Part shown: positions 60,043 to 64,000 of the stretch, piece by piece
Numbering within the stretch: position 1 is the first letter of the stretch
Layout: every line of letters starts with the position of its first letter
Source: Cornus controversa
Lineage: Eukaryota > Streptophyta > Magnoliopsida > Cornales > Cornaceae
NCBI GenBank assembly: GCA_026545225.1
Contig: CM048852.1
Location: 17,278,146 to 17,342,145 of the forward strand
Direction of reading: 5' to 3'
DNA length: 64,000 nt
The notes under the pieces: model-generated
Told to the model about the DNA's origin: nothing
The model's input: the letters and a program-made list of their open reading frames with translations, nothing else
Databases searched by the model: none
Made by a program: the position numbers and the translations under genes

Positions 60043-61456
60043 ATGTCTCAAGAAGTTGTATCAAAAGTCAAAGAAGAAATAGAGAGACTACTCAAGGCAG
60101 GCTTTATCCAGATAGCCAGGTATATAGAATGGATATCCAACGTGGTGCCTGTCATCAAGAAAAATGAAAAGCTAAGGGTGTGTGTTGACTTTAGAAACAT
60201 AAATTTTGCTACCCCAAATGACGAGTATCCCAAGCTAGTGGCCGATTAGTTGGTGGATTCGGCTGCCAAGAATGAGATCATGTCTTTTATGGATAGACAT
60301 TATGGTTATAATCAGATATATATAGCCGAGGGAGATATTACAAAAATGGCTTTTAGGTGCGCTGGGTTAATTTAAACTTTCGAATGGGTGGTCATGTCAT
60401 TTGGGTTAAAGAATGCCAGAGCCACTTACCAAAAGGCGATGAACGCCATATTTCATGATATGATCGACCAATTCAAGAAAGTTTACATAGGCGATATGGT
60501 AGTAAAATCATCAGCCAAGAGGCTGAACTTGGTACATTTGAGAGCCACTTTTGAAACAATACAGGCTTATAACTTGAATATGAATCCTATTAAATGCGCC
60601 TTTGGAGTATCGGATGGGAACCTTTTGGGTTTCTTGGTACACCAACGAGGCATTAAGATTGACAAGAACAAAACCAAGGCAATCATGAATGCCAGGGCAT
60701 CTAGTAATAAGAAACAACTCCAATGATTCATCAGCTAAATAATCTTTCTGAGATGTTTCATCTCAAATTCTGTCAGGAAGATCCACAAATTCTCCTTTGT
60801 TAAAGTTAAAATCTCAAGAGGAGTTTGTGTGGGATAACAAACATCAACATGATTTCAAGAGGATAAAATAATATCTGGCTAGTCAAGTTATAGCGATGCC
60901 TCCTAGGAAAAAGTGGCCGATGAAACTTTATTTATCAGTAATTGAGGAGCTGATTGGGAGTATGTTAGCGCAGGATAATGAGTTGGGAAATGAGCAAGTT
61001 ATCTATTATTTAAGTAGGATTTTATCCCCCGTCGAGTGTAAATATACGTCGATGAAAAATTGTGTTTAGCCTTGTACTTTTTAGCTACGAAATTGAGGAT
61101 ATACATGTTGCTGGAGTTGGTCTATGTGATCTGTCACACTAACCTCATCAGATATGTACATATTGTCGAGGCCGTTGATCATAGGCAACTGGTCATTGGC
61201 TTTGATGGAATTGAAATTTATCTATATTCTAAAAAAATCAGTTAAGGGTAGAGTAGTGGCTGAGTTGCCAGTGGATCATCTGTTGACTGATATCCATCTG
61301 TATATTTTGACCGAGTTTGAATCTGTAACCTTATTTATGACTCCTTGGACTTTGATCTTTGATGGTTCCAGTACCAATGATGGTGTCGAGGTAGGAATAA
61401 TGATCATTTCATGGGCCTTGTTTGGATTTAAATTGAGAATGATATCCACATTTTAG
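60043..61456 (+). pseudogene. Reverse transcriptase and RNase H remnant of the sense Tat-like element
   Basis: The RT entry is EEIERLLKAGFIQIA, followed by NVVPVIKKNEKLRVCVDFRN, FMDRHYGYNQIYIAEGD, VVMSFGLKNARATYQKAMNA and LNMNPIKCAFGVSDGNLLGF. The RNase H side (about 60900-61456) keeps YYLSRILSPVE-like and LIFDGSSTNDGVEVG wording. Broken in several places. Confidence 0.8.
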
Positions 61457-62139
61457 TGCAAGAGTTAGTAATTTGACCTATACCTATTTTTTGATTTGAG
61501 TATAACCTGAGTTTTGTTAGGAATTTTTAGATAATTCAAATTAGGTTAGAAACTAGACATGTTGAGGATGATCTATGTCAAATCTCAAGTCAAACGGACT
61601 TACGGATTGTGAGATATTAGGATTTCAAGTTGGGATGAAGTTTGGCTAAGATAATGTTACAGAATTTCGCCTAGCATTAACAGCGATTGATCCCCCTCTT
61701 TTACAGTGATCCTTCCCCCTTGTAAAAGGCCAAAAACCAGCCTCGGTCAAGCTTGGGCGATCAATCCCCTTTTTACAGCATGCACTATTCAAACAGTGTT
61801 TTTGTCCAACTTCAGAGAGGCATATCTCCTTCGTTTCAAATCGGATTTCAATGATTCTTTTTTTGAAATTGTGTATTTTTGAACACTCTTTCCAATAGTT
61901 CAATTTTCAGATATTTATCAGAAACTCACAAGGATTTATGTATCCATATTTGTGGGACAGAACCAATTAAATGGTTGTATGGTTGAGGCCATTGAGGTTA
62001 GGTGATGTTGACTTGTGTATAGGTAAATTCAAGTGGGTGATTAAGCTTAATTGGTAGTGAAAGGTTAAAATGGTTCATTAGGGCTTAATGGATGGATTCA
62101 CACTAGGTTCCTGGGAATCAGGGATCAGAGCTTGACAGA
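61457..62139 (+). repeat. LTR (5' type, + strand) followed by a primer-binding site
   Basis: The right edge ends AGAGCTTGACA, three bases before TGGTATCAGAGC (62143-62154), the initiator tRNA-Met primer site. The left edge is set where the RNase H of the sense Tat-like element stops and is approximate. Only about 60 bases of internal sequence follow before the antisense gag begins. Confidence 0.65.
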
Positions 62140-62142
62140 ATG

Positions 62143-62154
62143 GTATCAGAGCAT
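62143..62154 (+). other. Primer-binding site (tRNA-iMet type), + strand
   Basis: An exact TGGTATCAGAGC just after the LTR end. Shortly after it, 62188-62205 forms a perfect 7-bp stem (GGTATCA, loop AATA, TGATACC). Confidence 0.82.
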
Positions 62155-62209
62155 GGTACATTCGAGAGAGTATTGAGGTAAAGTCATGGTATCAAATATG
62201 ATACCAAGA

Positions 62210-62541
62210 TGGATTCTGATTCAAAGTGGCTTAAGATAATGGGCAGCTACTTTCATTTTCAAATCCTCCTCCACCCCTAGCACGGTAAGGAGTTTGGCTA
62301 TCTCATCTAACCAATTCTTAGCCACCATAGGGTCAGACCCTCCAGCGTATGATGGTGGATTATGCTTCATGACATGCCCCAATGTTAACATCATCCTACT
62401 AGGGGTTGCTCTAGGTCAAGCCTGAGTCTCCTCTTGTGTTTTCCTAGTAATTTGTCGTATGGTCAAAACCATATCATGCATAACTTGCTCTCTATTCATA
62501 GGAATTGTATCTGCCCATTCACAAACTCTCTGTGGTGGCAT
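62210..62541 (-). pseudogene. gag N-terminal remnant of an antisense chromovirus-like element
   Basis: The minus frame starts MPPQRVCEWADTIPMNREQV at 62541. It continues to HNPPSYAGGSDPMVAKNWLD and EIAKLLTVLGVEEDLKM, the standard start of chromovirus gag. It is cut off near 62210 where + strand LTR-leader sequence begins. Broken fossil. Confidence 0.75.
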
Positions 62542-62911
62542 CTTGCTGTATAGACAACACGAAGACACTTAAATCTCAACCCAAATCATCCAAAATTGTA
62601 TGCTTATTCTAAACATGTAAGCATCGAATCATATTCCAAATAACAACACATAAGTTGTATATCTGATACAAAACCTCAAGTCAAGTCTTTAACCCCAAAT
62701 AAACACGCATTCAAATTCTCACCCTTTGTCCAAGGTAATCAAGCCTATAGCTTTGACGACCCAAATGTCAACACATAATTCCAATCTAACACGTGATTGG
62801 GCCTCACTCTTCTTATTTAGGTTTTTGAACCTAATGCTCCTATCCTCAAATCCTATCAAACATCATACTATGTTCAACCCTTTCCTGTCGTCCCTAGGTA
62901 TTCCAACCTAG

Positions 62912-62924
62912 ATCTCTGATACCA
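62912..62924 (-). other. Primer-binding site (tRNA-iMet type), minus strand
   Basis: On the minus strand this reads TGGTATCAGAGAT, three bases inside the LTR that starts at 62928 on the + strand. Confidence 0.78.
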
Positions 62925-62927
62925 AGT

Positions 62928-64000
62928 TGTCACACCTCAATTTTTGAGTCTCAGGAACCGAGGGTGAACAGTGAAAGTTCTACCCGGTTCACACTCATGA
63001 ATACCTCCATTCTATGATCAGCTTCCTACACCCTTGGAATTTTGGAGTGAAATTTAATCCATTTGAAATAGAATCTAAAAATACTCAATTTCAAAAAAAC
63101 CACACTCAATTCTGATCTAAAACGAAGAATCTATGCCTGATTGAAGTTTGGGCCAATCTTGGAGCTTGCTCGTAATTACAAGGGCGATTTTGTCCCTTAA
63201 GCTCCAATGCACTACCTTAATCACTAATCATGCGGAAGCGTAATCACCTACATAAATTTATCAACATATGTGTCAACGTCAAAAACCTATTATGGGACCC
63301 ACACATGGGACCGGAGGTGATGTTGTCCATTAAACCCTAATGGAATGTCCATCCATCTATATCTCCACAGGAGCCTCAATTGCATGCACGTATATATATA
63401 CGTACATTACAGACCCAACTAACCCCAATGGGTTCGTGCCTAACATCCCATAATTATCCATTTTTTTCTCAATTGTTCCATCTAGCCACGCATTACGATG
63501 TATCATAATGTTGGTTACGATGCATCGCTAAAGATGTGTAATAACCTACAAAATCCACTGAATTTTGTACGGAACACTCAACCCTTTTTATGATGCATCG
63601 TTATTGGGTTTACAATGTATTGTCGATTGACAATATGATGCATCATAATCAATCACCTGCTATAATAACGAATCCACCAAGTGGTTACAACAAATCATTC
63701 CTATCCCCATTCATCATTCACAACATACGTGCATTCTTTTTACAATGTAAAACATTGAAATGCCTCACACATATTTCATATGGTCCCAAATCATACGTTT
63801 GATTAAAATTATGCATTCACCCAAATATTTCTCATAATCTCACGCATTCCCATTATCCATTCATCAATATCATTAGATATGCAACTGAGCCCACAAGTAT
63901 CACAACTCATTCATGACCATAATTGAAAGGTAATATCACCATACACATATTTCAAAAATCCTCCTCATTCTTGTAAATTACACAAATGAGTCCAAATATA
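62928..64000 (-). repeat. LTR (copy C) of the antisense chromovirus-like element, runs off the window
   Basis: Starts TGTCACACCTCAATTTTTGA on the + strand, next to a minus-strand primer site, so it is the 5' LTR of an antisense element. It shares AATCTAAAAATACTCAATTTC with copy B (54812-54832) and the same kind of CATTCATCATTCACAAC-rich downstream part. The far end is outside the window. Confidence 0.75.
63493..63649. repeat. Palindrome-word cluster C (TTATGATGCATCATAA)
   Basis: Five copies of a word close to the perfect palindrome TTATGATGCATCATAA at about 63493, 63515, 63589, 63610 and 63634, inside LTR copy C. The core GATGCATC differs from the GTCGAC core of clusters A and B. Confidence 0.78.

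Larger units (their letters stand above)
54431..61456 (+). mobile_element. Sense Tat-like Ty3/gypsy element, truncated, gag split by a solo LTR
   Basis: A fossil on the + strand: gag (about 54431-54536 and 57119-57650), a protease region (58940-59280), reverse transcriptase (60043-60740) and RNase H (60760-61456). No integrase is seen. It stops at the LTR starting near 61457. The gag is interrupted by the solo LTR at 54537-57113. Many breaks are present. At its left edge it meets the antisense Tat-like element head to head. Confidence 0.72.

Overview
This is nuclear DNA of a flowering plant, most likely a eudicot. The evidence is AT-rich spacer, GT-AG introns, one host gene of a plant-specific family (ankyrin repeats plus a PGG domain), and dense plant-type mobile elements: Athila, Tat-like and chromovirus-like Ty3/gypsy LTR elements, L1-type LINEs, a CACTA transposon, and hAT, Tourist, Stowaway and Mutator-like miniature elements. 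I saw no bacterial, CRISPR, rRNA or tRNA gene. I do not assign a species.

Region 1 (1-19.5 kb) holds the only host gene I can support: an ITN1/ACD6-like ankyrin-PGG membrane protein on the + strand. It has four exons (508-1003, 1160-1300, 17545-17996, 18819-19448) and encodes about 572 residues. All splice phases fit. Its second intron is 16.2 kb and is filled with an L1-type LINE (itself hit by three insertions), an antisense LINE ORF1, miniature elements and an antisense chromovirus-like LTR element. The last intron carries a Stowaway-like element that starts ten bases after the splice donor.

Region 2 (19.5-25.3 kb) is spacer with a long-armed foldback element, a Tourist-like MITE and one LTR of a family seen twice more further on.

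Region 3 (25.3-47 kb) is a three-level nest. The 3' end of an older Athila element has its LTR split by a younger Athila-type element (27271-45799, TSD ATTTC). That element is split in turn by a 9.9-kb CACTA transposon (32444-42337, TSD CAA). The CACTA carries fragments of host genes (soluble pyrophosphatase, a ubiquitin-conjugating E2 and unidentified exons) and a stretch that looks organellar.

Region 4 (47-64 kb) starts with a 42-bp tandem array. It is followed by an antisense Tat-like gypsy element broken by a 3.4-kb insertion, a sense Tat-like element whose gag is split by a solo LTR with a clean TSD (GGTGC), and two more LTR elements whose primer-binding sites face each other. The second of these runs off the window.

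The most unusual signal is that at least four elements each contain a cluster of five to seven copies of a short perfect-palindrome word, and the word differs from element to element. In three copies of one LTR family the cluster lies in a comparable place. All retroelements here look broken and are treated as fossils.
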